From the NCBI RefSeq assembly GCF_000317125.1, contig NC_019695.1, forward strand, positions 186,001-250,000: a DNA stretch of 64,000 nt, given 5' to 3'. The notes beneath the pieces are model-generated. The model worked only from the letters and a program-made list of their open reading frames with translations, was not told the origin of the DNA and searched no databases. Positions 46,600 to 55,027 of the stretch are shown here, piece by piece; position 1 is the first letter of the stretch; each line of letters opens with the position of its first letter. The position numbers were made by a program, and so were the translations under genes. The DNA comes from Chroococcidiopsis thermalis PCC 7203. Its GTDB lineage: Bacteria; Cyanobacteriota; Cyanobacteriia; Cyanobacteriales; Chroococcidiopsidaceae.

Positions 46600-47397
46600 T
46601 TGAGTTGCTCCCTCAGCTCCTTTACTACTGATAACCGAACAAATATTAACTACACTAATTTGAGCAACTGTTACACTGACATATTTCCCTTGAATCCGAA
46701 CAACTTAGAGCAAGACAAGACCGCTAAGCATCGCCTAATTAGTAAAGTGCTGTCTCCGGCACTATGGCTGTTTGTCCGATCGCAAGTTGAGCAAGTATCT
46801 CATTTAGAGGTACAAATCGCCAGCAGCGATCGACAAATCCTTTCTGGTAGTATTCCCCGCCTATCTATCTCTGGCGATCGCATTGTTTATAAAGGTTTAC
46901 ATTTCGCAAAAATCAGCCTAATGGGGGAGGGAATGCAGACAAATTTACATCAAGTGATGAGAGGACAACCGCTGCAACTGCTAGAACCTATGGTTGTCTC
47001 TGGGGAAGCAATACTACAGGAAACAGATCTCAATGCTTCCCTGAAGTCGGATTTACTGTCTAGTGCTTTAACGGAGTTACTATCAAAATTAGCTTCTAGC
47101 AACAATGCTGTGCGAGGACAAATTGACTGGAAACAAATCGCGATCGCCCCAGGAAGCTTGTTATTGCAGGGTAATTTAGTTAATTCTAGCCACACTACAC
47201 CTATTACTCTCAGGTGCGGCTTGCAGCTTTCTAGCGGTCGCAAATTGCTTCTAACTCAACCCCAACTCCAAATTTCTAACTCATGGGAAGAGTTAGAAAA
47301 CTATGTTATGGATTTAGGTTCTCACGTCAATTTAAAAGAACTAACCTTAGAACCAGGACAGATTGTCTGTCGTGGTAGTATTACCGTCATGCCTTAA
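46600..47397 (+). CDS. DUF2993 domain protein (LmeA-like)
   Basis: A conserved cyanobacterial DUF2993 protein: LISKVLSPALWLFVRSQVEQVSHLEVQI, then LSGSIPRLSISGDRIVYKGL, with repeated short beta-rich stretches. The family includes LmeA of actinobacteria, a lipid-glycan maturation protein, but the cyanobacterial role is unknown. No ATG is available: TTG 46600 gives 265 residues, while TTG 46690 would give a more typical N-terminus (NPNNLEQDKTAKH). The first 30 residues look non-conserved, partly from a CTCAGCTCC repeat. Confidence 0.72.
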   Translation: MSCSLSSFTTDNRTNINYTNLSNCYTDIFPLNPNNLEQDKTAKHRLISKVLSPALWLFVRSQVEQVSHLEVQIASSDRQILSGSIPRLSISGDRIVYKGLHFAKISLMGEGMQTNLHQVMRGQPLQLLEPMVVSGEAILQETDLNASLKSDLLSSALTELLSKLASSNNAVRGQIDWKQIAIAPGSLLLQGNLVNSSHTTPITLRCGLQLSSGRKLLLTQPQLQISNSWEELENYVMDLGSHVNLKELTLEPGQIVCRGSITVMP

Positions 47398-47429
47398 TTA
47401 GTTATCTGCGATCGATTACCAATTACCAC

Positions 47430-48317
47430 TCAATCTAATAACGGCAACAACAGAGTGACAAAATAATAAACTAGGGGGGCGGTAAAAACGTAACTGTCGG
47501 CGCGATCGAGAATGCCACCGTGACCTGGAATTAATTGTCCTGAGTCTTTAACCCCAGCATCGCGTTTCATCATGGACTCTGTGAGATCGCCTAACAAGCT
47601 GGTAATCCCGATTAACAATCCCAAAGCTATACCCGTCCAAGGCGAACCAGCCCAATGAAGAAACCAGCTGCCAATTGTAGCTACAGCTATACTACCAGCA
47701 ACTCCAAATACAGACCCTTCCACAGTTTTTTTGGGGCTAATATCAGAAAGGCGCGTGCGTCCAAAAAATTTACCAATAGTATATGCTCCAATATCAGCTG
47801 CCCATATACAAAAAAAAGCTAGAAGAGTAACTGTCAAACCTTGCGGTAAAGCTGCAAAATTTCCATGCTTGATGAGATTAATAGTCGCTATATCTGGTAA
47901 GTAGCCATCGAATGGAATGTTGCTAACAGCAGGATTGCCCAGCGATCGCAATCTAATCCAATAACTCGGTAAATAACCGCAATAAAATAGTCCCAAAATA
48001 GAAGTAGAAATATCGGCGATCGAGGCTAATTTTGGTAAAAATAGGAGATAGAAACAAATAAACGTTCCTGCTACTGGCATCACGGCATCAGCCAAGTTAG
48101 AAGAAACTGTAGCGATCGCGAGTAAAGCCAAACTGACGACTATCGTTGTTTTCGCAGCAGGTGCAATTCCCTTGGCTCGGACTAACTCAAAATATTCTAG
48201 TTGACCCAAATAAACGATCGCCATAAACATAAAGGTAAAATACCACCCTCCTAAGACGCTGGCGGTTAGGGCAAGAGCGATCGCGATAATTCCACTAATA
48301 ATTCGAGACCAAGGCAT
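47430..48317 (-). CDS. cdsA: Phosphatidate cytidylyltransferase
   Basis: A 295-residue membrane enzyme (about eight helices) making CDP-diacylglycerol from CTP and phosphatidate, precursor of phosphatidylglycerol. The CDS signature (SPKKTVEGSVFG, then GDLTESMMKRDAGVKDSG and PGHGGILDRADS) is complete. It converges with the DUF2993 gene and is followed upstream by cbiT on the same strand. Confidence 0.95.
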   Translation of the reverse strand: MPWSRIISGIIAIALALTASVLGGWYFTFMFMAIVYLGQLEYFELVRAKGIAPAAKTTIVVSLALLAIATVSSNLADAVMPVAGTFICFYLLFLPKLASIADISTSILGLFYCGYLPSYWIRLRSLGNPAVSNIPFDGYLPDIATINLIKHGNFAALPQGLTVTLLAFFCIWAADIGAYTIGKFFGRTRLSDISPKKTVEGSVFGVAGSIAVATIGSWFLHWAGSPWTGIALGLLIGITSLLGDLTESMMKRDAGVKDSGQLIPGHGGILDRADSYVFTAPLVYYFVTLLLPLLD

Positions 48318-48402
48318 AGAGCAATTTTGGATTTAGGATTTGGAACTTTCGATTACAGACTTTGACTTCAATCCAAAATCTAAAATCTAAAATCGGATGG
48401 GA

Positions 48403-49005
48403 TTAGTCTAGCTTTTCTCCACTCAAAATAAAAATAGGATCGACAGCAGCAAAGATTTGCTGATTACCTTTTTGCTCTAAGCGATTGACAGATGATTGCA
48501 CGACATCGATATTTCTAGCATGTAACTCAGCTAAACCTTGAGAAATAGCATATAAACTTTCCAAATTCCCAGCAGTGGTAACGACTCTACCTTGTAGTGG
48601 CAGATATTGCCAAACAGCTTTGAGAATATCTTTGATAGGACGACCACCTTCAATACAAACTCGGTGCGGAGCTTGAGGTAAATTTGGTAAGCATTCTGGG
48701 GCGCTAGCTTCTACGACTTCAACATTTTTCACATTAAAGCGATCGCAGTTGCGACGGATCAAGCTAGCAACTTCGTCATCTCGCTCGACAGCAATAATCT
48801 GGGCTTTCGGACACAACAAGCTAATTTCAACTGGAATTGTCCCTGTTCCTGCGCCAATATCCCACACCAAGGAGTTTGGTTGTAACCGCAACTGAGAAAT
48901 CAGCAATAACCGAATTTCCCGCTTACTCAAGGGAATTCCTGGCAAGCGCTCGAATAAATCGTCAGGGATACCTGGTGTAATATAGGGCCAGAGTTGGGAA
49001 GGCAT
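48403..49005 (-). CDS. cbiT: Cobalt-precorrin-6B C15-methyltransferase (decarboxylating)
   Basis: A 200-residue SAM methyltransferase of cobalamin ring synthesis, with the SAM loop LVWDIGAGTGTIPVEISLL (residues 46-64), then AVERDDEV and CIEGG. The short length fits CbiT, the C-terminal half of CobL, acting on C15 with decarboxylation of the C12 acetate. CbiE is not adjacent. It is probably co-transcribed with cdsA. Confidence 0.9.
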   Translation of the reverse strand: MPSQLWPYITPGIPDDLFERLPGIPLSKREIRLLLISQLRLQPNSLVWDIGAGTGTIPVEISLLCPKAQIIAVERDDEVASLIRRNCDRFNVKNVEVVEASAPECLPNLPQAPHRVCIEGGRPIKDILKAVWQYLPLQGRVVTTAGNLESLYAISQGLAELHARNIDVVQSSVNRLEQKGNQQIFAAVDPIFILSGEKLD

Positions 49006-49297
49006 AGAAATTAGATGAACGACATCAGCTTGCCCCAGCAGTAAAGGAAAGCTCTCAACAATAAGAACTTAACATCACTCGCACTTTAATACATAAAGTG
49101 AGGAGTAAGGAGTGAGTGGTGATGAGAGAAGTTCTACACTCCTTACCTCTTTCCCTTGTCTGTTGTTAAGTCATAAGGAGTAAGCAGGCGAAAACTGCTA
49201 GCAAAGATTGGGAAATCTGGTGGTTAACGAAAGGATACAACAGGTTAAGCTAACAAATGTCAACTTTGAATTAGCGTCAGTTTACACCAGAGGCAAG

Positions 49298-49504
49298 ATG
49301 ACAATTTGGGTTAACGAGCAGATCGATCCGTCTGGAATGATACACGCTTGCATTGCTTGCTGTGACGAAATGCAGGCGCAAGCTTGTCACGAATCCTACT
49401 TGCAAAATTTGACCGAAACGCAAAAAGAATCCGGTTGGGAAGCCAGACTGCGAACGGTAGAATCGTGGGACGACGTGCCAGTTAATGCTTTGAAATTGGA
49501 CTAA
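49298..49504 (+). CDS. Small conserved cyanobacterial protein
   Basis: Start at ATG 49298 with AGAGG five bases upstream (MTIWVNEQIDPSGMIHACI); a longer frame to 49208 lacks ATG and conserved features. The 68-residue product is acidic with four cysteines (ACIACC and CHE) and the end VESWDDVPVNALKLD. I believe similar small proteins occur across cyanobacteria but know no function. The spacer above (49006-49297) holds GAGGAGTAAGGAGTGAG repeats only. Confidence 0.65.
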   Translation: MTIWVNEQIDPSGMIHACIACCDEMQAQACHESYLQNLTETQKESGWEARLRTVESWDDVPVNALKLD

Positions 49505-49532
49505 CGAGAAACGGTTATCCAGCAACCCACAC

Positions 49533-50597
49533 CTAATGCTTGGGCGGACGGGGGAGTTGCTGGGGGCGAATTGGTCCCAAAATTTGATTGAGCTGGCGCA
49601 ATTGCTCTGCCGTCCCCATACAAATGAGTAAATCACCTGCCATTAACAGAGTGTCTGCCGTGGGACCGCCAATTAAAGTACCATCGACGCGGCGGATTGC
49701 TAAAATTAACGCTCCAGTTTGCGATCGCAGTTTTGCTTCTCTCAAAGTTTGACCAATGCAGGGACACGCTGCCGGATCGAGGCGAAATTCCTCCATATAC
49801 AGTTCCCTGTCTGCTCCCGTGAGAATGCCATCGACGAAATCTAATACTTGAGGTCTTAATGCCGCTGCTGCCATGCGTTTACCTCCCGTAATGTAGGGAG
49901 ATACGACTGCATCAGCTCCTGCCCTTTGTAGCTTTTGTAAAGCCTCTCTCGTACTTGCTCTAGCGATCGCTCGAATTTGCGGATTAAGGGTTTTGGCTGA
50001 CAGCACCGTATAGAGGTTTTCGGCATCAGAAGGCAGGGCTGCAACCAGACAAATTGCTCGATCTATTCGTAGTTGTAGCAGAGTATCGTCTAACGTCGCA
50101 TCACCCTGGATTGCTACATAACCGAGCTGCCGTGCTTTTTCCACCGAAGCATCATCTAAGTCAACCGTAACAAAATTAGCCCCTTCAGCTTGAAATTCCA
50201 GGGCAATTTGCTGACCCGTGCGCCCGAAACCACATAAAATGTAGTGTCCAGAGAGCGATTTCATTAACCGCCGTTGCTGCCTCAATCGAATTCCTTCTTG
50301 AAAGTACCCTTGAATTACTGCTTCTGTAAAGCGATTGACGATGTAACCAATCGTAATCACTCCCATTAAAATTAGACCGATGGTAAATAATCGTCCGCGA
50401 TCGCCCAACGGTCGAGTTTCACCATAACCGACGGTAGCTAGGGTAATTACCGTCATGTAAGCCGCATCTTCCCACGACCAACCTTCTATAAAGCGATACC
50501 ACAGAGTCCCCAACAGCAAGACACCTACAAGCGCGATCGCCCCCGCTAGTAACTCTTTTTGAATTCGACGATATATTTTCTCTGGGGTTGAGTACAA
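49533..50597 (-). CDS. Two-helix K+ channel with RCK (TrkA-N/TrkA-C) domains
   Basis: A 354-residue protein. Two transmembrane helices flank the potassium selectivity filter TVGYGE (residues 55-60). An RCK domain with the Rossmann loop ILCGFGRTGQQIALEF (about 118-133) and a C-terminal TrkA-C domain (about 265-345) follow. The layout is that of MthK-type ligand-gated K+ channels; the ligand (Ca2+ or nucleotide) is not evident. It ends with a Pro-rich tail. Confidence 0.9.
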   Translation of the reverse strand: MYSTPEKIYRRIQKELLAGAIALVGVLLLGTLWYRFIEGWSWEDAAYMTVITLATVGYGETRPLGDRGRLFTIGLILMGVITIGYIVNRFTEAVIQGYFQEGIRLRQQRRLMKSLSGHYILCGFGRTGQQIALEFQAEGANFVTVDLDDASVEKARQLGYVAIQGDATLDDTLLQLRIDRAICLVAALPSDAENLYTVLSAKTLNPQIRAIARASTREALQKLQRAGADAVVSPYITGGKRMAAAALRPQVLDFVDGILTGADRELYMEEFRLDPAACPCIGQTLREAKLRSQTGALILAIRRVDGTLIGGPTADTLLMAGDLLICMGTAEQLRQLNQILGPIRPQQLPRPPKH

Positions 50598-50677
50598 GAG
50601 AGGGATTGGGTTTAGAGGTTACGGGCTAGGGAAAGAAAGTGAAGGGAGAAAATAGCTGCTCCCTACTTCAGGCTCAC

Positions 50678-50717
50678 GAATGACAAATGACGAATCACAA
50701 ATGACAAATGATAAATC
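50678..50717. repeat. STRR heptamers (AATGACA) upstream of argD
   Basis: Five AATGACAAATGACGAATCA-like heptamers in the divergent spacer between the channel gene and argD. The spacer has no gene. Confidence 0.8.
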
Positions 50718-50831
50718 TGAGCTAGTTTAGATTATGTGCGATCTGAGTCGGATGCGACGGAAAGTTTTAGGCATTGCTGCTAAATTGACAGCAGAAAGTT
50801 AAAAAATAAATTTTTGATTGAGGCGTAAATA

Positions 50832-52112
50832 GTGACTATAGATACTCTTATTTCTAACCATAACTTGTCAGTATCAGCTGCCACTGTGGTAAAACCCTTC
50901 GACTCAGACAACTTCAAAGAGTCAGTCATGGACACATATGCCCGTTTCCCGATTGCCTTAGAACGGGGTGCGGGTTGTCGGGTTTGGGATAGCACAGGAA
51001 AAGAATATCTCGATTTGGTCGCCGGAATTGCAACATGTACCCTGGGACACGCACACCCAGCGATGGTGGAAACAGTGACGCGCCAAATTCAGACGCTACA
51101 CCACGTCTCCAACCTGTTTTACATCCCCGTGCAAGGACAACTAGCACAATGGCTAGTTCAGCATTCATGTGCCGAGAAAGTCTTTTTGTGCAATTCTGGA
51201 GCGGAGGCTAACGAAGCGGCAATTAAACTAGCGCGCAAATACGCCCATACAGTCCAAAACATCGAGCATCCAGTCATGCTCACGGCAAACGCCAGCTTCC
51301 ACGGCAGAACCCTAGCCACGATCACCGCTACCGGACAACCGAAATATCAGAAAAACTTTGCCCCCTTAGTCCCAGGGTTCCATTACGTCCCCTATAACGA
51401 GATTCAGGCGATCGAAGCCGCCATCTCGGAACTAGATGAAGGCGATCGGGCAGTGAGTGCAATTCTGCTCGAACCGCTGCAAGGAGAAGGCGGGGTGCGC
51501 CCCGGAGAAGTGGCATACTTCCAAGCAATTCGGCGGATTTGTGACGAAACCGGAATTTTACTAATTCTGGACGAAGTGCAAGCGGGAATGGGACGAACTG
51601 GGAAATTGTGGGGCTACGAGAATTTAGGCATCGAACCAGATATTTTCACTTCTGCCAAGGGTTTAGGTGGTGGTATCCCCATCGGCGCGATGATGTGCAA
51701 GCAGCATTGCGATGTGTTTGCACCAGGAGATCACGCCAGTACGTTTGGGGGCAATCCATTTGCCTGTGCAGTCGCCTTGACGGTGTGCCAAACAATTGAA
51801 CGGGAGAATTTGTTAGAAAACGTGCAAGCACGCGGCGAACAGCTCAGAACGGGCTTGCGGGCGCTGGCAGCCAAATATCTCGCCCTCATCACTGACGTGC
51901 GCGGTTGGGGTTTAATTCATGGGATGGAGTTAGCTGCCGACAGCGAAATTACCGCAGCGGATGTAGTTAAAGCGGCGATCGCTGAAGGTTTATTACTCGT
52001 GCCAGCCGGAGCAAAAGTGCTGCGCTTCGTACCACCCCTGATTGTTACCGAAACAGAAGTCAATCTTGCCCTACAAATATTGGAAAAGGCGATCGCAGCA
52101 GTGCAAGCATAA
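50832..52112 (+). CDS. argD: Acetylornithine aminotransferase
   Basis: PLP transaminase of arginine synthesis: N-acetylglutamate semialdehyde plus glutamate to N-acetylornithine. The PLP lysine is in FTSAKGLGGGIPIGA; LILDEVQAGMGRTG and STFGGNPFACAVAL are family blocks. The start is GTG 50832; the first 35 residues are variable. Related ornithine/GABA aminotransferases look alike, but the closeness to cyanobacterial ArgD favours this call. Confidence 0.9.
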   Translation: MTIDTLISNHNLSVSAATVVKPFDSDNFKESVMDTYARFPIALERGAGCRVWDSTGKEYLDLVAGIATCTLGHAHPAMVETVTRQIQTLHHVSNLFYIPVQGQLAQWLVQHSCAEKVFLCNSGAEANEAAIKLARKYAHTVQNIEHPVMLTANASFHGRTLATITATGQPKYQKNFAPLVPGFHYVPYNEIQAIEAAISELDEGDRAVSAILLEPLQGEGGVRPGEVAYFQAIRRICDETGILLILDEVQAGMGRTGKLWGYENLGIEPDIFTSAKGLGGGIPIGAMMCKQHCDVFAPGDHASTFGGNPFACAVALTVCQTIERENLLENVQARGEQLRTGLRALAAKYLALITDVRGWGLIHGMELAADSEITAADVVKAAIAEGLLLVPAGAKVLRFVPPLIVTETEVNLALQILEKAIAAVQA

Positions 52113-52150
52113 AGTAGGGTGGGCAACGCCCAACGCCCACCTCACAAAAA

Positions 52151-54250
52151 CTATGCAGCCAAACCACTATGCCTCAACAAAGGCTCTGTACTCGGCTCTC
52201 GACCTCGGAAGGATTTAAACACATCCATTGGATGTTGGCTACCACCCAAAGCCAGCACGGTATTGCGAAATCGTTTCCCCGTCTCAGTCAGTGCCTGGGG
52301 ATTATCTAATCCAGCTTCTTCAAATGCACCGAAGGCATCAGCACTGAGGACTTCTGCCCATTTATAGCTGTAGTATCCCGCAGCGTATCCGCCAGCAAAA
52401 ATATGTCCAAAAGAACACAAAAAGGCATCTTCTGGTAATGGTGGTAATACGGTTGTCGTCTTGGCGATGCGCTGGCGTACGTCACTGGCTGTCTCCGTAC
52501 CACCAGGCTGATAGCGATGGTGCAGTTCCAAATCGACTAAACCGAAGTGCAACTGTCGTAGCATTGCACTGCCACTCATATAATTGCGGGCAGCAATGAG
52601 TTTTTGGTAGTAATGTTCTGGCAAAGTCTCGCCAGTTTCGTAATGCTTTGCCATTCCCATCAAGGTTTCTCGATGGTAGCACCAGTTTTCCATGAACTGG
52701 CTAGGTAACTCAACTGCATCCCATTCGACGTTATTAATCCCAGCTGCCCCTGCATCGTCTACTTTAGTCAACATGTGTTGCAACCCGTGACCAAACTCAT
52801 GGAATAAAGTCTCCACTTCGTTGAAAGTCATCAAGCTGGGCTTGCCATCAACAGGAGGAGTTTGGTTGCATACCAAATAAGCTACAGGTTTACGAGTGGC
52901 AACTGTACCCTCGTGAGTTGTCATTTTTGCCCGACCAATACAATCATCCATCCACGCACCGCCTCGCTTTTCCGCTGGACGGCTGTAGGGGTCTAGATAA
53001 AAATAGGCGATTGCTTCTCCTGTTTCGTCAGCAATCTGAAAATATCTCACATCTTCATGCCAAACTGGTGCTTGACCGTCCGCAGCAGTAACAGTCACCC
53101 CAAATAGCTTGTTGACTAGAGTAAATAGCCCGTCCAAGACTTGGGGTAAGGGGAAGTAAGGGCGCAGTTCCTCTGCACTAAAAGCAAATTTTTCTTCTCG
53201 TTGGCGTTCTGCCCAAAATGCAATATCCCAATGCTGCAAGTTGCTGCCCTCTGGCGCTCCCTTAGACGCGGCAAAAGTTCTCAAGTCTTCTAAATCTTGC
53301 TTTGCAGCATCGTAACTAGCGCGTCGCAATTCCTCTGATAAAGTCTCTACTGCATCTACGCTGGGAGCCATTTTACTAGCTAGACTTAATTCTGCGTAGC
53401 TATTAAACCCAAGCAAATTGGCTTTTTCGCGTCGTAGTTGTAAAATCTTTTCAATCAAAGGAGTATTATCTAAATCTCCAGAGGAAGCGCGACTAATAAA
53501 TGCTCTATATAGTTTTTCTCGCAAATCCCGACGTTTGCCATGCTGCATGAAAGGCAAGTAACTAGGAAAATCCAGCGTCACGCGCCAAGGACCAATTTCC
53601 GGTGTTGCCTTTTCTTCCCCTGCGGCACGGGCGGCTTGCGCTGCTAGACTTAACCAACTAGGAGGTAAGCCTTCTACTTCATCTGGTGATGTCAATGTCA
53701 GGCTGAAAGCTTTGGTTGCGTCTAAAACGTTGTTAGAAAACTTCGTGGTAAGTTCAGCTAACTCTAATTGAATCGCATTAAAGCGATCGCGTTGCTCTCC
53801 TGCTAGACCTACGCCCGACAGCTCGGCATCTCGAATTGCTGCTTCCACAATCCGTTTTTGAGCATCTACTAAGGTATTCCAAGTTTCGCTAGCTCGTAAT
53901 GCTTTAAAAGCTGCGTAAAGCGGCTGACTTTGACTAAATTTGTTATAAAACTCTACGACTTGTGGCTGTACAGTTTCGTAAGCTGTCCGCAGTTCCGGGC
54001 TATTCTTTACGCCCATCAAATGCCCGACAATACCCCAACTCCAGCGCAAGCGCTCTGACAAGCGATCTATAGGTTCTACCAACCCACTCCAGGTTGGCGT
54101 GACGTTTGCTGCTAAATTCGCTAGTTCTGATTCTAGTTCCGCCAGCAGTTGTGTCATGGCTGAAACCACATGCTCTGGCTGAATATCTGCAAATGGTGGC
54201 AATCCCTGACCTTTTAATAATGGATTGTCAACTGTAGCGATCGCACTCAT
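52151..54250 (-). CDS. prlC: Oligopeptidase A-like M3 metallopeptidase
   Basis: A 699-residue cytoplasmic zinc peptidase that degrades short peptides and cleaved signal peptides. The zinc site HEFGHGLQHML is at about residue 484, with the downstream Glu helix (NVEWDAVELPSQFMENW). N-terminal NPLLKGQGLPPFADIQPEHV is typical of PrlC. It is convergent with argD, 38 bases apart. Confidence 0.93.
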   Translation of the reverse strand: MSAIATVDNPLLKGQGLPPFADIQPEHVVSAMTQLLAELESELANLAANVTPTWSGLVEPIDRLSERLRWSWGIVGHLMGVKNSPELRTAYETVQPQVVEFYNKFSQSQPLYAAFKALRASETWNTLVDAQKRIVEAAIRDAELSGVGLAGEQRDRFNAIQLELAELTTKFSNNVLDATKAFSLTLTSPDEVEGLPPSWLSLAAQAARAAGEEKATPEIGPWRVTLDFPSYLPFMQHGKRRDLREKLYRAFISRASSGDLDNTPLIEKILQLRREKANLLGFNSYAELSLASKMAPSVDAVETLSEELRRASYDAAKQDLEDLRTFAASKGAPEGSNLQHWDIAFWAERQREEKFAFSAEELRPYFPLPQVLDGLFTLVNKLFGVTVTAADGQAPVWHEDVRYFQIADETGEAIAYFYLDPYSRPAEKRGGAWMDDCIGRAKMTTHEGTVATRKPVAYLVCNQTPPVDGKPSLMTFNEVETLFHEFGHGLQHMLTKVDDAGAAGINNVEWDAVELPSQFMENWCYHRETLMGMAKHYETGETLPEHYYQKLIAARNYMSGSAMLRQLHFGLVDLELHHRYQPGGTETASDVRQRIAKTTTVLPPLPEDAFLCSFGHIFAGGYAAGYYSYKWAEVLSADAFGAFEEAGLDNPQALTETGKRFRNTVLALGGSQHPMDVFKSFRGREPSTEPLLRHSGLAA

Positions 54251-54397
54251 AAGCGGTTCTACTTTGTATTAGTGTTACCTCCATTATCGTTAACACCTAC
54301 AACTACCGCCGAGTGTTGAATGCCGTAAGCTGACATTGCTCGTCGGCTATGAGTCACTAGTGAAAATACCAAGAATGACGAATGACAAATGACTCAC

Positions 54398-54913
54398 CTA
54401 AACAATTTCTACATTCCTGACTAATAGCAGTTGATCCACGTCTAACATGAATATTGTCAGTGGTGGTTCTGTTGCTGGAATCACGGCTACGTGAGTTGCA
54501 AAGCCGAATATATCGGCATTGCGGTAAGATTCTGGCAAAATGCGCACGCAAGACAAGGGTACGTCCATCAAAGTAGGAACTTGAGCAACGGGAATGGCAT
54601 AAAGTTCTCTTTGTCTGTCTTGGACGAGCATCAAATAACCCCGCTTTGCTGGATCGAGATTGCCGCTAGACTGAAATAATCGCCGCTGGAGATCGACCAC
54701 CGTGACTTCGCGATCGCTCAGATGAATCAATCCGACTCCATGTTGCCCGCTACCATAAACTACTGTCTGTGGCAGTACTTTTACAATGCTATTAATATGC
54801 AAAGCTAAGTTAAACTCGCCCATTTGAAACATCACGATTTTTATGGACGTAGCTGTTTCTTGAGCAATCTGTCCTGTAGCTTGAATTTTCGATCTAACTA
54901 GAGCGCTTGCCAT
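54398..54913 (-). CDS. CheW-like coupling protein (PixI-like)
   Basis: A 171-residue CheW domain (IKIVMFQMGEFNLALHINSIVKVLP; VGLIHLSDREVTVVDLQRRLF; GYLMLVQDRQRELYAIPVAQVPTLMDVP). CheW links receptors to CheA. It follows the CheA gene by 114 bases of repeats on the same strand and is the last gene of the chemotaxis unit seen here. Confidence 0.88.
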   Translation of the reverse strand: MASALVRSKIQATGQIAQETATSIKIVMFQMGEFNLALHINSIVKVLPQTVVYGSGQHGVGLIHLSDREVTVVDLQRRLFQSSGNLDPAKRGYLMLVQDRQRELYAIPVAQVPTLMDVPLSCVRILPESYRNADIFGFATHVAVIPATEPPLTIFMLDVDQLLLVRNVEIV

Positions 54914-54975
54914 ATCAGTTATCAGTTATCTAGTTAACAGGGAGTAGGAAGTAGGGAGCAGGGAGCAGTTATCAG

Positions 54976-55024
54976 TGACCAATGACCAATGACCAATGAC
55001 CAATGACCAATGACCAATGACCAA
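54976..55024. repeat. Seven perfect copies of TGACCAA between cheA and cheW genes
   Basis: A pure heptamer array of 49 bases ending three bases before the CheA stop codon, preceded by GGGAGTAGG/GGGAGCAGG and CAGTTATCAG units. Confidence 0.95.
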
Positions 55025-55027
55025 TGA

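Noticed and set aside
49208-49297. 30-codon upstream extension of the small conserved protein
   Set aside because: Would start at TTG without ribosome binding site; ATG 49298 has AGAGG just upstream and begins a coherent protein.
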